Source: an uncultured Clostridia bacterium
Lineage (GTDB): Bacteria; Bacillota; Clostridia; TANB77; CAG-508
Length of the DNA stretch: 64,000 nucleotides
Assembly: GCA_934130935.1 (NCBI GenBank)
Contig: CAKOYQ010000004.1
Span: forward strand, 45,172-109,171
Direction: 5' to 3'
In this document: piece by piece, positions 1-10,592 of the stretch
Position numbering within the stretch: position 1 is the stretch's first letter
How the letters are laid out: each line of letters starts with the position of its first letter
Made by a program: the position numbers and the translations under genes
Notes under the pieces: model-generated
What the model saw: the letters and a program-made list of their open reading frames with translations, nothing else
What the model was told of the DNA's origin: nothing
Database searches by the model: none

Positions 1-3000
1 TTCTTTACCATCTGAATTTATTACATTATCAAATATTTGCACATCTTTTAAATTTAATGTTTTTTCAATAATTTGGTAGGCATTAATTCTTCTTGTACCA
101 TAAGTTGTATTTACTCTGCTATTTTTCCAATCTATATTTTTTCCAGTAATATTCCAATCTGATGTATAATCGGAATAATTTACATTTATGTCATTTCTAT
201 ATTGCTGTGGTGTTTCTAATAATTCATACATAAATTGCTCTATATATTTTGTAGGAATCCATGTGCTACCTAGTCTTACACTTATTTCACTAGCTGACAA
301 ATCTTTAATTTTTACACTTTCTAATCCTTTTACATTTACTTCATATTCTGAATTATTTTGAGCAAATTCTTTAGCAATTTTTAGTTTTTCTCTAACATTG
401 CCACTCAAATATTCATCGGCTGTTACATATTTATCTAGCATAGGATCTTTATAAATACTACCCTCTAATTCTTTAATAAGTTGTTTTTCTGTTTTTCCTG
501 TTAAATTGCACATATATTCTAGGTCAACACTTGCTTTTTCTGATATAGACGAAATTAAAGCGTCTATACTATTATCTGCTTTTGATATTTTTATATGAGG
601 TTGTATAGTTCTTTTTGAAAACATATCTGCTTTTCTAATAAAGTTTTTGTTTTCATCAATAATTTCTAATGAACAAAGTAAATAATAACTATCATCATCT
701 GAAAAAGCAATTTCGTTTCCTCTGCTGTTTATTAATCCATATTTTTTTGAAAAATTATCATATAGTCTATTTAGTTTCTGTTGCTCTGATGTTATTTCAA
801 AGTCTGGTGCATCATCTATTTGTAAATCTATTATTTTTCTAACACAATCACGAATTTCTATCATACCTTTTATTCTGTTAAGTGTTGTAATAGGTTTGTC
901 TTGTAGATACATTAAGCTATTTTCTCTATAATAAACTTTATTATCTACTTCAGTATATGAAAAGTTTCTGACATCTGGTGTTGCTGGTATTGATACTTCT
1001 TCATTGTCGCTTATTTCATCTATTTGAATATTATCTATTTCTGCATTTATACTCTCGATTGCATTATCTAATTGTGTTTCAAGTGTTTCACTATATATTG
1101 GACTACAAGTAGATTCTGGTCCAAATCTTCCAGATGTCATTTCCATTCTTCCTAAAATCATTTCTGGATGCTTAACAAAATAACTGTTCATTTCTATTCC
1201 ATCTTGATTTTTGTCTAAATGTACCCATTCATCTTCAATATCAGTAATCTTATCTCTTTTCTTTAAAAATATAATATCAGATGTTACTATTGTTCCTGCA
1301 TTGGCTTTAAATGTATTGTTTGGTAGTCTAATTGCTCCAATTAATTCCGCTCTTTGACATATATATTTTCTTATTTTATCATTTTGTTTATCCATTGTAC
1401 CTTTTGATGTTATAAAAGCAATTACTCCATTGGGTCTAACTTTATCTAATGTTTTTGCAAAAAAGTAATCGTGAATCAAAAAATTATTTCTATCATATCT
1501 CCTATCTGTAAGTTTGAAATCTCCAAACGGTACATTTCCTAGAGCTACATCAAAAAATGAGTCCGGCAGTTCTACTTCTTCATATCCTTTTACTGCTATT
1601 GTATTTTTTTGATATAATTGTCTTGCTATGTTTCCTGATATAGTGTCCAATTCTACTCCGTACATTTTACATTCTTTTAGTGTTTTTGGTATTCTACCAA
1701 AAAAGTTTCCTACTCCGGCAACTTGGTTCTAATATATTGCCCCTTTCAAGTCCCATTTGTTCTAATGCTTTATATATTGAACTTATTACAATAGGCGGAG
1801 TATAAAAAGCAGTTAATGTAGATTGTCTAGCCTCTGTATATTCCTTTTCAGTTAGTAGCTTTTTTAGTTCATTATATTCTTCAGTCCAGTCATTATTTTG
1901 TGAATCAAAAACTTCTGCTAATCCTCCCCAACCAACATATTCTGCAAGTATTTTTTGTTCTTCTTTTGTAGCAAATCTATTTTCTTCATCACACTTTTTT
2001 AATATTTTGATAGCTTCAATGTTTTTTTGAAATTTTTGCTTTTTAGTACCTACACCTAAATCAATATCTTCAATATGATAATTATTTCTTTCATCTAAAG
2101 GTATTTCTGGATGTAAATCAAAATATTCAATTCTGTTTCTTCTTTTCTGTTTTATATTAGCTTTTAGTGTTTTTTCTTCGTTATCTTTTATTGGTATATT
2201 TTCCTGTTTTACTTCTTCGCTATCATTTTTTGTATTTTCCTTTTCGATATCTAGTAGTCTTTTTCCAGTTCTTAATTTATCATTTGCAGGATTTTCTTTG
2301 ATTTTTTTATCAAATTCTTTTCTAGACATCTCTTTTATAAACAAAGGAAATTTTGTGTCTGCCAATTTTACAATAGTATCACTAATTGATGTTATTTCAT
2401 ATTCATCAATTCCAATGTAAACAATGTTTCCCACTTTAAATTCATAATATGGTAATCTTTTTTCAAGTTCATTTAATAACTCTTTAGCCTCTGGCAACAT
2501 TTCATCATCTGACTCAAATTCTTCAATTGTTGTTTTGAAGAAATCGATATAATTTTTTATATTTATTTCATCTTCAATATCTGCTCTAATTAATTCAATA
2601 TTATCTTGTTCTGTATTACCTGTAGGAGAATTATCTAGATATGAATAAAGATCATAATCTTTTATAAAAGAATGTATTTTATCTGCTAATTCATAATCTT
2701 CATCATTTAGCGCATCTTCTTTGGGATTATGATGTATTCCGTTTGCATCTAGCCAGTCATTGTATTCATCCTTTTCCTGTTCGCTCAAATATCTATCTGT
2801 AGAAATTAATTCACTAATTCTTTTAGCAACTTGCGTCCATTTCAATAGATATTTTTTATTTGTTTTTGATTCTTCAAATGCTATTCCTTTGCTATCGTGA
2901 TTTTGATATAAATTGCCTATTTCAATTGAATGACCACCTACTCCATACTCACTTTTTAGAAAATCAGCATTTTTTATATTTGTTTCTCCTTTTAAAAATT

Positions 3001-4684
3001 GCTGATATATTCTAAATTTACCATCTTGAAATCCACTGCCTCCTTGTAAATCATTATCAATAACTTCTTGAGGTACAAAAAAAGCAGGTGTATTTTCAAC
3101 ATCTGCTATATTCTGTTTTTGTTCATTTTCAGCTGGTATTTCAAAAACATCATTTATTTTATTTGTTTGAGCATAAGATATACAATATTCAACAAAATTA
3201 TTCCATTGCAAAAAGCATTTTTCTGTTCTGTTAAGGTAATTTCCTTTCCATAGATAAATACCATTATTATACAGCTTATATCCTACTCTATCATCATTTA
3301 TAGTAAATTCATTATATTCTTTTCCAAAAGTTTCAAGTAAAAATTCTCTTGTTTTTTGATTATCTTCGACATTATTATTTAAAAATTCTACTATTTTTTC
3401 TTCATTCAATTTGACTTTTGGGGCATTCTTTATAATACTAATAATAGTATAATCATCACTAAATGATAATATATTGTCATTTTCATCAGTCCATTCTCCT
3501 AATTGAAAATCAATTCGTTCATTATTTGTTCTTCTGCTATCATCTTGTAGTTGTTCATTAGCCCTGTCCATTTCATTTGGTCTTTCATCTTCAATTCTTC
3601 GTTTGTTCCATCTTGTATCGCCATTTTCTCCATTATCTTTTTTATCATTTTCGTTGCTTGGTCTTGTATTTGTGATAGGTGTAAAACTAATTCGTTGTTC
3701 ATCACTAATATTGTGTATTCTGCTTTCTTCTGTGTTTTTAGATAATGTAGTCTCATTTTTGCGTATTTCCCATCTGGAATTTTTTCTCTCTCCATCACTA
3801 GATTTGGTATATTGTAATCTCCCATTTTCGTGTATGTTATTTTCTCCATAATCAATTCCTCCCTCAATTTTTTCTTTATCATTAGTATAGTTTGAATTTT
3901 GATTTTTAACAAATGTGTGATTTTTGTTTTTTTCTTCAATTTGTAAATTTCTTATTGTTTTTGCAATTTCTCTTAATCCCATTTCTGCAATATCACTTAC
4001 TGCTTGACCTAAAATTGTTATTAAATTTTCACTATTAAAATATTTTATATATTCAAATTCTTTTATATCAATTTTTTCTCTTGCATTAATACCGCATCTT
4101 GTCATCATCATATAGGAAACACTCGCCCAAATACAAGGAACAAACAAACTATATAGTTCATCATCTGTATATTGTTCAAATTGAGTTTCTTTAATATATT
4201 TTTTTATAGATGACATATAATCTTGAATATTATCAGTTACCATATTATAAGCATTAAGAGTAATTGATGTAGAAAGTTCTGAATTTTCACTTTCTGCTCC
4301 AAATGTAGTATCTAAAGTTTCTATAATGTCTTGTTTGTATTTTTCTTCAACACTCCATAATTTGTATGGTGTTCCCTTATAATTATGAGTATCAGATACA
4401 TCAAAAACCAATTTAAAAGGATATTTACTATTTTCATCATTATCAAATATAAATATTCCATTTGCATTCTTGTTTACCCATCTTCTTACTTTATTATTCC
4501 ATGTTGCGATATCAGCACAAGCTGTTGCATCAGGTCTTTGTGCATAAATTAAAATTTGATCTGCAAAATCGTATTTAAAATTCCAACTACTACTATCTAA
4601 AAATGAGAGCCAGTTTTCTTCTGTTTTAGTTATTTCATATAAGGTTTCTTTATACAATTTTCTTGTTTCTGTTATTCTTCCCAT
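1..4684 (-). CDS. Large DNA methylase/helicase-type protein of an integrative element, +1 frameshift, 3' end outside window
   Basis: The N-terminal 250 residues match the start of the very large methylase/SNF2-helicase proteins of Tn1549-like elements (ADQILIYAQRPDATACAD near residue 42). A hydrophilic Asn/Asp/Arg-rich linker covers about residues 270-400. Methylase motifs follow: TAFYTPP near residue 965, EPSCGVGNFFG at the frameshift and GNVPFG (NPPY-like) near residue 1048. Frame 0 stops at codon 997. One skipped C at codon 990 (CGG-A) opens a frame that stays open to base 1, adding about 570 residues with the expected homology. Helicase motifs would lie beyond the window. The start ATG at 4684 has an AGGGAGG-type ribosome site. 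Such proteins are thought to protect or process element DNA in transfer; that role is inferred. It could be called a pseudogene, but the same break recurs in essential genes. Confidence 0.8.
1714..1717 (-). other. +1 frameshift site CGG-A (site 1, methylase)
   Basis: In-frame TGC CGG AGT. Skipping the C gives TGC GGA GTA GGA AAC, that is Cys-Gly-Val-Gly-Asn, the SAM-binding EPSCGxGNF motif. A stop lies seven codons later in frame 0. There is no homopolymer at the site. AAAGGGG about 20 nt upstream is too distant to act like the RF2-type internal Shine-Dalgarno. Confidence 0.8.
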
Positions 4685-4707
4685 TTAAAACCTCCCTTCT
4701 TTATTAT

Positions 4708-4935
4708 TTAATTCATATCAATAAAAAAATTCCATAATCCTTTTGTTTCTATTGCATCTTGTATAATCCATATTGTTTCTATGTCTTTTAATGTTACGTT
4801 TGGTATATCTTCATTTTGATTTATCTTTTTCAATTCAGATACTTTCATATTCAAAACATCTTTTTCGTTTGCCATACCTATACTTTTTAATTTTTTTATT
4901 AAATTCTTTTTATTTTTAGAGCTATTTTCCGACAT
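4708..4935 (-). CDS. Small helical accessory protein of the integrative element (75 aa)
   Basis: A 75-residue Lys/Asn/Glu-rich protein without membrane segment or signal peptide. It lies immediately upstream of the methylase gene (23-nt gap) and is probably co-transcribed with it. Small ORFs of this size commonly sit beside the large methylase/helicase gene in Tn1549-like elements. I do not recognise a specific family. The C-terminal half (TLKDIETIWIIQDAIETKG) looks like one amphipathic helix. The start ATG at 4935 is preceded by GAAAGAGGTGC. Confidence 0.65.
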   Translation of the reverse strand: MSENSSKNKKNLIKKLKSIGMANEKDVLNMKVSELKKINQNEDIPNVTLKDIETIWIIQDAIETKGLWNFFIDMN

Positions 4936-4997
4936 TATGCACCTCTTTCACAAAAAATAACCTTACTTTAAGGTTTTACTTAAAATAAGGTTTTCTA

Positions 4998-5027
4998 TTG
5001 ACTTTTTTATTAAATTTGTATTATAAT
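4998..5027 (+). promoter_or_regulatory. Sigma-A type promoter for the 5.03-5.13 kb RNA
   Basis: TTGACT at 4998-5003 and TATAAT at 5022-5027, spaced 18 nt: a near-consensus plus-strand promoter in a region otherwise transcribed on the minus strand. It predicts a start near 5034. Confidence 0.7.
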
Positions 5028-5033
5028 AGATAT

Positions 5034-5126
5034 AGGAAATGACAATTCCGTAAGATACGGTTTTGCCACGAAAGAGTTTTTTTATAAACCATTCGTCTCA
5101 GCAAAAGCAGAATGGTTTATTTTTTA
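5034..5126 (+). ncRNA. Candidate antisense RNA converging on a small hydrophobic peptide gene
   Basis: About 93 nt from the TTGACT/TATAAT promoter to an intrinsic terminator, with no ORF of note. The 3' end reaches the stop codon of the convergent 39-residue peptide (5124-5243), so the two RNAs would overlap tail to tail. Its leader shares TAGGAAAT and ACGGTTTTGCCAC with the leader of the peptide mRNA, because the locus is flanked by inverted repeats. The layout (convergent RNAs, shared terminator stem, tiny membrane peptide) is that of Fst/par-type type I toxin-antitoxin loci. Function is inferred. Confidence 0.5.
5084..5126 (+). terminator. Intrinsic terminator, 11-bp stem
   Basis: ATAAACCATTC (5084-5094) pairs perfectly with GAATGGTTTAT (5110-5120) and is followed by six T. 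The T-run is on the plus strand; the minus-strand peptide mRNA would carry the complementary stem. Confidence 0.75.
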
Positions 5127-5243
5127 TTTATGTAGTTGCTTATCAACCCAGTTCTTATAAAGAACTGCAATTAAGGCAACGTTTAATGTTAAAGATAACA
5201 TTAGCAATATTACAAAAAATAGTATTACTTTAACCATAAACAT
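5124..5243 (-). CDS. Small hydrophobic peptide, candidate type I toxin (39 aa)
   Basis: Begins MFMVKVILFFVILLML, continues as one membrane-spanning segment to about residue 29 and ends with a charged tail (YKNWVDKQLHK). A short transmembrane peptide with a basic/aromatic tail is the plan of Fst/Ldr-like toxins. The start ATG at 5243 follows AGGAAAGGTGGTG. In the mRNA leader GCCACC can pair with GGTGGT and hide this ribosome site, as is common for type I toxin mRNAs. A converging promoter-terminator unit lies downstream. It may instead be a small element-encoded membrane protein. Confidence 0.55.
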   Translation of the reverse strand: MFMVKVILFFVILLMLSLTLNVALIAVLYKNWVDKQLHK

Positions 5244-5363
5244 CACCACCTTTCCTACGATGTAATCGCAAAATTGGTGGCAAAACCGTTCCACTAATCA
5301 TCAATTTCCTATGCAAATCATTCTACAATATTTTTTTAATTCTGTCTATAATATTTTTGATTT

Positions 5364-8300
5364 TTATTTATTTTTCTTTTTTCTACTTTTTTTCTTATAA
5401 TCATAAATAAATGCTCCAGCAAGTGATATAGCAGATAATCCTCCAATTAAGGCAAATATTTCTGTATGTCTATTATCTCCTGTGTTTGGCACTTCAATTA
5501 TATCATTTTCAAAATCAATACTATATATTGAATCATTTTCTTCTATTAAATTTCCATCTGCAAATACTCCATTGTCATTTATTTCAATATTTACTATTTT
5601 ATTTGATAATTCATATCCCACTGGTGCTTTTATTTCTTTTATATAGTATTTTCCATATCGTAATTGATCAAATACAACATATCCATCATTTTTATTTGAT
5701 TTTACTTCTTTTATCAAATTATTACATTCTTCATCTTCATAGATTCCAAATACAAATTTTTCTTTTATTAATTCTTTGGTTTTACTATCTATTTTATTTA
5801 GTTTGATATTTTTTAATATCGGCATATCTTTCATTTCAATTTTTTGAGTTTCTTTATCAGTTGTAACTACAAATTCAATTTTTTCAGTTGTTTCATATCC
5901 ATAAGGTGCTGTTTTTTCAATCAATTCATATTTTTTGTTTTCTTCTAATCCTGTTACTTTGTGTGGCTCTTTTTCAGATACCCATTCATCTATAATATTC
6001 CCATTTTCGTCAACTACCTGTAATTCTGCTCCCTCAATTTCATCTCCAGTTACTAAATCTGTTTTTGTTATTTCAACACTTTTATCTATTAAAACAATTT
6101 CTTGTGTTTCTTTTCCGTAAGTTACTTCAAATTCAACATCTGTTGCAATAACAAATTCATCTGGAGCATATTCTTCGTGTAATATATATTTTTCTCCTTC
6201 AGTTAGTCCTTTTATATTATGATTTTCCTTACCAGAAACCCATTCATCTATTACAGAACCGTCTTTATCAAACACTTTGATTTTTGCACCATCAACTTCA
6301 TTTCCTCCAATATCTTTTTTGGACATTGTAACTATTTTATCAATCATTTCTACCTTTTGAATTTCCTTTGTATTTTCAACTTTAAATTCTACCGAAGTTG
6401 CTTTTGTATATCCATCTGGTGCAATTTCTTCGTTTAATTTATATGTTTTTCCTACAATTAGTCCTTCAATTTTATGATTGTCTTTGCTTGATGTCCAAGT
6501 ATCTATAATTTTTCCATTTTCATCTGTAACTGATAATTTTGCTCCTTCAAGTTCATCATCTCCAGTTATTGATTTTTTTGAAAATTCAAATATTGTTGTA
6601 TCATTTGAGATATTTTCTTTATCTTCATATACTTTTCTTATTAAATCTTCTTGTTCAAATTTTATTTCATATTTTGTATCATTTAAAACAAGTCCATCTA
6701 ATGTTTTAGTTTCTTCAAGTTCATAAGTTCCCATTGGTAAATTTTCAACTTTTAGATTTCCATTTTTATTCAAATTATAAGTTCCTATTTCTTGACCTTT
6801 TGAATAAATCTTACTTCCATCAGCATTATCAATAATATTTTCCTTTGCAATTAGTTTAAATTCTATACCAGACAAATCACTTGTGTCTATTATTGATGTA
6901 TCTATATTTTCTCTTAATGCTATTGTTTTGTCTATCATTAATGTTCCTGTTGGTTGTTCATTTTTTATTGTTACTTCTTTTATGAAATCTTCATCTTGAT
7001 CTTTATCATAATCTCTTATTCCTTTTATATCAAAAGTTACTGGTGTTTCTAATTGTAAAAATCCTTTTGGTGTGTTTATTTCATAAATAGCATAACTTCC
7101 TACTGGTAGTTGTAAAGGTGTAATAACAGTACCTTTATCATCATTATTAGTAGTATAGCTCTTTTCTGGAATAATCATATTATCTGCATTTGTTGTAAAA
7201 GAATTATAAGTTGTACTACCAATTTTTTGTGATACAGATTCTCCCTTTTTCCAAATAATTTTTCCTGTTGCTCTGTCATAAATATCTTTTGTTGCCTTTA
7301 TTTCAAAAGTAGTGCTTGATAAAGTAACAATTTTATCTGTTTTTAAGTCTTTTTTTATTAATTTTATATAAGCCTCTAATTGCTCATTATTTACTACTAT
7401 ATGTTTTGTCTTTTTTGCAACATCTTGTATTTCAGTTTCATCATCAGTAATTGAAAAATAAAAATCACTAGCACTTTCATAATCTTTAGGTGTATTTGAT
7501 TCTTTTACAATGTATTTTCCATATGGTAGATTTTTTTGAGTATAGGCATTTCCATCTTTATCAGTTATTAAGACATCATAAGTTGGAGCAATTTTTTGTG
7601 CTTGTGCGACTCTTTTAGCATCTACTTTTACTTTATTTCCATTTTCATCTATACCATTCCAGATTTCCTCATAGCTATAACCTGCATCAAGTGCCTTTTC
7701 TACTGCACTATTTAGTTTAATTGTAAATTCAGCACCTGCTAATCCAGGAGTTTCTCCAGAATTTTCTTTTATTCCAGATTTAAAGATATGAACTCCCATC
7801 TTTTTTACAAGTTCATTACTTGTTGTTGTATTTGTAATTACTTTAGTGTATTGATCTTTATATTCTAAATTTATTGAATATTCTGTTTTGTCTAGTAAAT
7901 ATCCTTTTGGTGCTACATCTTCTTTTACTAAATATTTTCCAAGTGGTAATTCTTCAATAGGAGTAGTTTTTCCATTTTTGTCCATTGTTCTAGTTGCTAC
8001 TAAATCTCCTTTTGAATAATATTTTTTAGTTTTTGCCACATTATATATATCTTCGTCTGCATATACCTTATATACTGCATTTTCAAGAGTTGCATCTCCT
8101 TGAGCCATGCTTCCTGTTTCACTATCTTTTTTAACTATTTCAATAGTTCCTGTTGGTTCTGTATTTATAACACCCTCTATTTTTAATTCAACAACTGGTG
8201 TTGTAGAATTTACATATTTTATATCGGCATTAAATATAGTTTCATTTAATAAATATCCTTTTGGCGCTTTAGTTTCATAAACAATATATTTTCCAATAGG

Positions 8301-9659
8301 CAAATCACTTATCGTTGCTATTCCATTACTATTAGATGTAATTTTTGCAACAGAATCTCCTTTTGAATAATATTTTTTAGTTTTAGCAACATTATAAATA
8401 TCTTCATCTGCTTTGACTTCAAATTCAGCTCCTGCAATTTTATCATTATTTGTACTCAATTTATATATTTTAATTTGACCTGTTGGCTCATTGTTTCTAA
8501 ATGTAACATTTGCAGTTTGACCTGCAACAACATCTACTTTCTGTATGGATGTATCTAATAAATAACCTGTTGCTACTGATTTCTCTTTAATGTAGTATGT
8601 CATTGGTTTTAATTTATCATATAGTATTCTTCCATCAGTTCCTGTTGTTGCTGTTTTTATCAAATCTGTGCATTCTGCATTTCTGTATAATTCAAAAACA
8701 CAATCAGAAACCGCATTGCCCATATTATTTGTTTTTAATAATGCTATTTTTCCACTTTGTACTTCTACTGAAATGTTAAAATTTGATGGATCTACATAGT
8801 TTGAGAACATTAAGTTTTGTACCGCACCATTATTAAATTGAAAATATACATAGTTTCCCATTGTAGAACTATCATACTTTCTTCCATTAGGCATTAATTC
8901 ATAAATTCCATAATTTTTTGAAACAAAATTAGCATTTGTTTCATTTGTATCTGCTGATACACTTATATTCAAATCATTACTTCCCTGTGTGTGTGAAAAA
9001 GTAATACCATTTATATTATGACTAAAACTTTCATAATGAGCTAAAACACCATTTGAGTCATTTAATGTTGTACTTTCTCCAATGTTTACTTTAACATTCA
9101 TTCCATTTATTGATGTATTTCTATGATATTGATTATAAGCTGACTCTGTTTCATTTAGCCAATTTGCATAAAGTCCACTTGACATATAATTTGACTTCCA
9201 CGAATCTCTTGAAGGACATTTCATATTTCCGTCGATATTGTTTTTAATATATTCCCATACAAATTGTTGAGTGCAACAAGCATCTTTTTTTGCACTAGCA
9301 TTAGTTGGAAGTCCCATTCCATGTTTTGATGTATAACCAAAATAAATATATTCTGCTATTTTTTCGTATTCACTTCTTTGTGCTTTATATTGTGTTACAA
9401 AATCTCCATTAAATGAATAAGAGCTACCATTAGGAGATTTCATTCCGTATTGGGTACAAAACAACAAATATGTTGTGCCATCATAATTTGAATAATGTAA
9501 TTCATGACCATATTCTGTTAAACTTCCAGATATAACTCCAAATTGAGCGTTACTATTCATATCAGTAATAAATGCAGCAAATGCATTTATTGGAATTGAT
9601 GAAAGTAAAATTAATACCAACATCAATATTGAAACTAACTTTTTTGTTTTATCTTTCAT
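5364..9659 (-). CDS. Sortase-anchored thioester/SpaA-repeat adhesin (1431 aa)
   Basis: A secretion signal (residues 1-29, ending INAFAA) precedes a domain with FCTQYG and, later, CCTQQFVWEY, the Cys/Gln signature of thioester domains that bind host surfaces covalently. About ten prealbumin-like SpaA/Cna-B modules follow, many with KxYYIKE, E-KAPKGYLL or GKYIVYE strands and Lys/Glu/Asn typical of isopeptide-bonded folds. The C-terminus is VPNTG, a hydrophobic helix and a Lys/Arg tail: a sortase signal. It would sit on the cell wall. It lies among the element's transfer-type genes, the place where conjugative elements carry aggregation or adhesion proteins. No frameshift is seen despite its length. 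Confidence 0.88.
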   Translation of the reverse strand: MKDKTKKLVSILMLVLILLSSIPINAFAAFITDMNSNAQFGVISGSLTEYGHELHYSNYDGTTYLLFCTQYGMKSPNGSSYSFNGDFVTQYKAQRSEYEKIAEYIYFGYTSKHGMGLPTNASAKKDACCTQQFVWEYIKNNIDGNMKCPSRDSWKSNYMSSGLYANWLNETESAYNQYHRNTSINGMNVKVNIGESTTLNDSNGVLAHYESFSHNINGITFSHTQGSNDLNISVSADTNETNANFVSKNYGIYELMPNGRKYDSSTMGNYVYFQFNNGAVQNLMFSNYVDPSNFNISVEVQSGKIALLKTNNMGNAVSDCVFELYRNAECTDLIKTATTGTDGRILYDKLKPMTYYIKEKSVATGYLLDTSIQKVDVVAGQTANVTFRNNEPTGQIKIYKLSTNNDKIAGAEFEVKADEDIYNVAKTKKYYSKGDSVAKITSNSNGIATISDLPIGKYIVYETKAPKGYLLNETIFNADIKYVNSTTPVVELKIEGVINTEPTGTIEIVKKDSETGSMAQGDATLENAVYKVYADEDIYNVAKTKKYYSKGDLVATRTMDKNGKTTPIEELPLGKYLVKEDVAPKGYLLDKTEYSINLEYKDQYTKVITNTTTSNELVKKMGVHIFKSGIKENSGETPGLAGAEFTIKLNSAVEKALDAGYSYEEIWNGIDENGNKVKVDAKRVAQAQKIAPTYDVLITDKDGNAYTQKNLPYGKYIVKESNTPKDYESASDFYFSITDDETEIQDVAKKTKHIVVNNEQLEAYIKLIKKDLKTDKIVTLSSTTFEIKATKDIYDRATGKIIWKKGESVSQKIGSTTYNSFTTNADNMIIPEKSYTTNNDDKGTVITPLQLPVGSYAIYEINTPKGFLQLETPVTFDIKGIRDYDKDQDEDFIKEVTIKNEQPTGTLMIDKTIALRENIDTSIIDTSDLSGIEFKLIAKENIIDNADGSKIYSKGQEIGTYNLNKNGNLKVENLPMGTYELEETKTLDGLVLNDTKYEIKFEQEDLIRKVYEDKENISNDTTIFEFSKKSITGDDELEGAKLSVTDENGKIIDTWTSSKDNHKIEGLIVGKTYKLNEEIAPDGYTKATSVEFKVENTKEIQKVEMIDKIVTMSKKDIGGNEVDGAKIKVFDKDGSVIDEWVSGKENHNIKGLTEGEKYILHEEYAPDEFVIATDVEFEVTYGKETQEIVLIDKSVEITKTDLVTGDEIEGAELQVVDENGNIIDEWVSEKEPHKVTGLEENKKYELIEKTAPYGYETTEKIEFVVTTDKETQKIEMKDMPILKNIKLNKIDSKTKELIKEKFVFGIYEDEECNNLIKEVKSNKNDGYVVFDQLRYGKYYIKEIKAPVGYELSNKIVNIEINDNGVFADGNLIEENDSIYSIDFENDIIEVPNTGDNRHTEIFALIGGLSAISLAGAFIYDYKKKSRKKKNK

Positions 9660-9723
9660 ATTTTTATTCCTTTCTTTCCATCAAAAAAAGAAGCTTATAA
9701 GCCTCTTTAAATTGAATTTATTT

Positions 9724-10386
9724 TTAATCTTGTATTGCCCAAAAATAATATTTTCCACAAGCACATTGGTTGACTTTATAATGTGAAGATAACCAATTTT
9801 TAGTATATTCTTCATAAGCATTAAATGCATCATTCCAAGTATCATAATACCCATGTTCATTTGTTCCATCTCCTGCAATATGTTTTGAACCACCCTCAAA
9901 GCACCATTCAGACTTTATTTGCGTTTTTTCTTCTTGCTTTGTCTCCATTTTTGTTTCTGTTTTTGTTTTTTCAGTTTTACTTGTGTTTTTTTGTTCTGTT
10001 TTACTGTCTTTTGATGTAGTTGCAGGTGTTTCTGACTTTTTGCTTATTTGAGAACTTTTGGTATTCTGTTTGCTCGTTGTGCTTTTATTTGAATCTGCTT
10101 TACTTGAAATTGTAAATTCGTTTTTTGGCTTTTCAGTATCATCTTCTGCTTGAGGAGCAATATCATTATTTTGCATATTACTCTCTGCAATATTTTCTTC
10201 TACGGGTATTTCAACAATAGTCTGTGTTTCTTCATTTTCAATTTCTGTTTTTTTGCTTTCATCTATGACATCATTTTCCGCAATAGTCTGTTCATCTTTA
10301 TTGTGACTAAAACACACCTTTAAGCCTATACCGAAAATAATTGCAAATATTGTAATAGCTATGCTTATTATTTTTATTTTTTTCAT
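9724..10386 (-). CDS. Membrane-anchored protein with Thr/Lys/Ser-rich stalk (220 aa)
   Basis: One N-terminal membrane helix (IISIAITIFAIIFGIGL), a long low-complexity stalk rich in Glu, Lys, Ser and Thr (about residues 35-155), then a compact C-terminal domain (WCFEGGSKHIAGDGT ... NQCACGKYYFWAIQD) with three cysteines. An outside-facing stalk with a small terminal domain is likely. The start at 10386 is preferred because GGAGTTGGTAGG precedes that ATG; an upstream ATG at 10437 lacks a ribosome site. It lies directly upstream of the adhesin and probably shares its mRNA. I recognise no family; a role in surface attachment or element transfer is a guess from context. Confidence 0.7.
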   Translation of the reverse strand: MKKIKIISIAITIFAIIFGIGLKVCFSHNKDEQTIAENDVIDESKKTEIENEETQTIVEIPVEENIAESNMQNNDIAPQAEDDTEKPKNEFTISSKADSNKSTTSKQNTKSSQISKKSETPATTSKDSKTEQKNTSKTEKTKTETKMETKQEEKTQIKSEWCFEGGSKHIAGDGTNEHGYYDTWNDAFNAYEEYTKNWLSSHYKVNQCACGKYYFWAIQD

Positions 10387-10592
10387 ACCTACCAACTCCT
10401 TTACCCTAATTTTAAAGTGATTTTTTATTTCTAGCAAATGTGTGATTTTATATATAATTTTTATAAATATATAATATATTACTTTTCAGTTAGTATATAG
10501 CTAGTATTAAGGGGGTAGATTGTAAGGAGGGGGAAAATAAAAAAAGCATATACAACTTTTTTATTTGTGCATATACAAAATTCTTATTTTTA

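Larger units (their letters stand above)
5031..5312. repeat. Imperfect inverted repeats bounding the small-peptide locus
   Basis: Left arm 5031-5069 and right arm 5277-5312 share TAGGAAAT and, perfectly over 13 bp, ACGGTTTTGCCAC / GTGGCAAAACCGT. Each arm forms the 5' leader of one of two convergent transcripts, so both RNAs begin with the same sequence. Confidence 0.6.

Noticed and set aside
3499..3939. 146-residue minus-strand ORF inside the methylase gene
   Set aside because: An out-of-frame shadow over the low-complexity linker; no ribosome site or domain.
9681..9899. 72-residue ORF overlapping the stalk protein gene
   Set aside because: Met-rich shadow in another frame of the C-terminal domain of 9724-10386.
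10505..10580. GCATATACA direct repeats downstream of parB as a terminator
   Set aside because: The copies are direct, not inverted, so they cannot form a stem.
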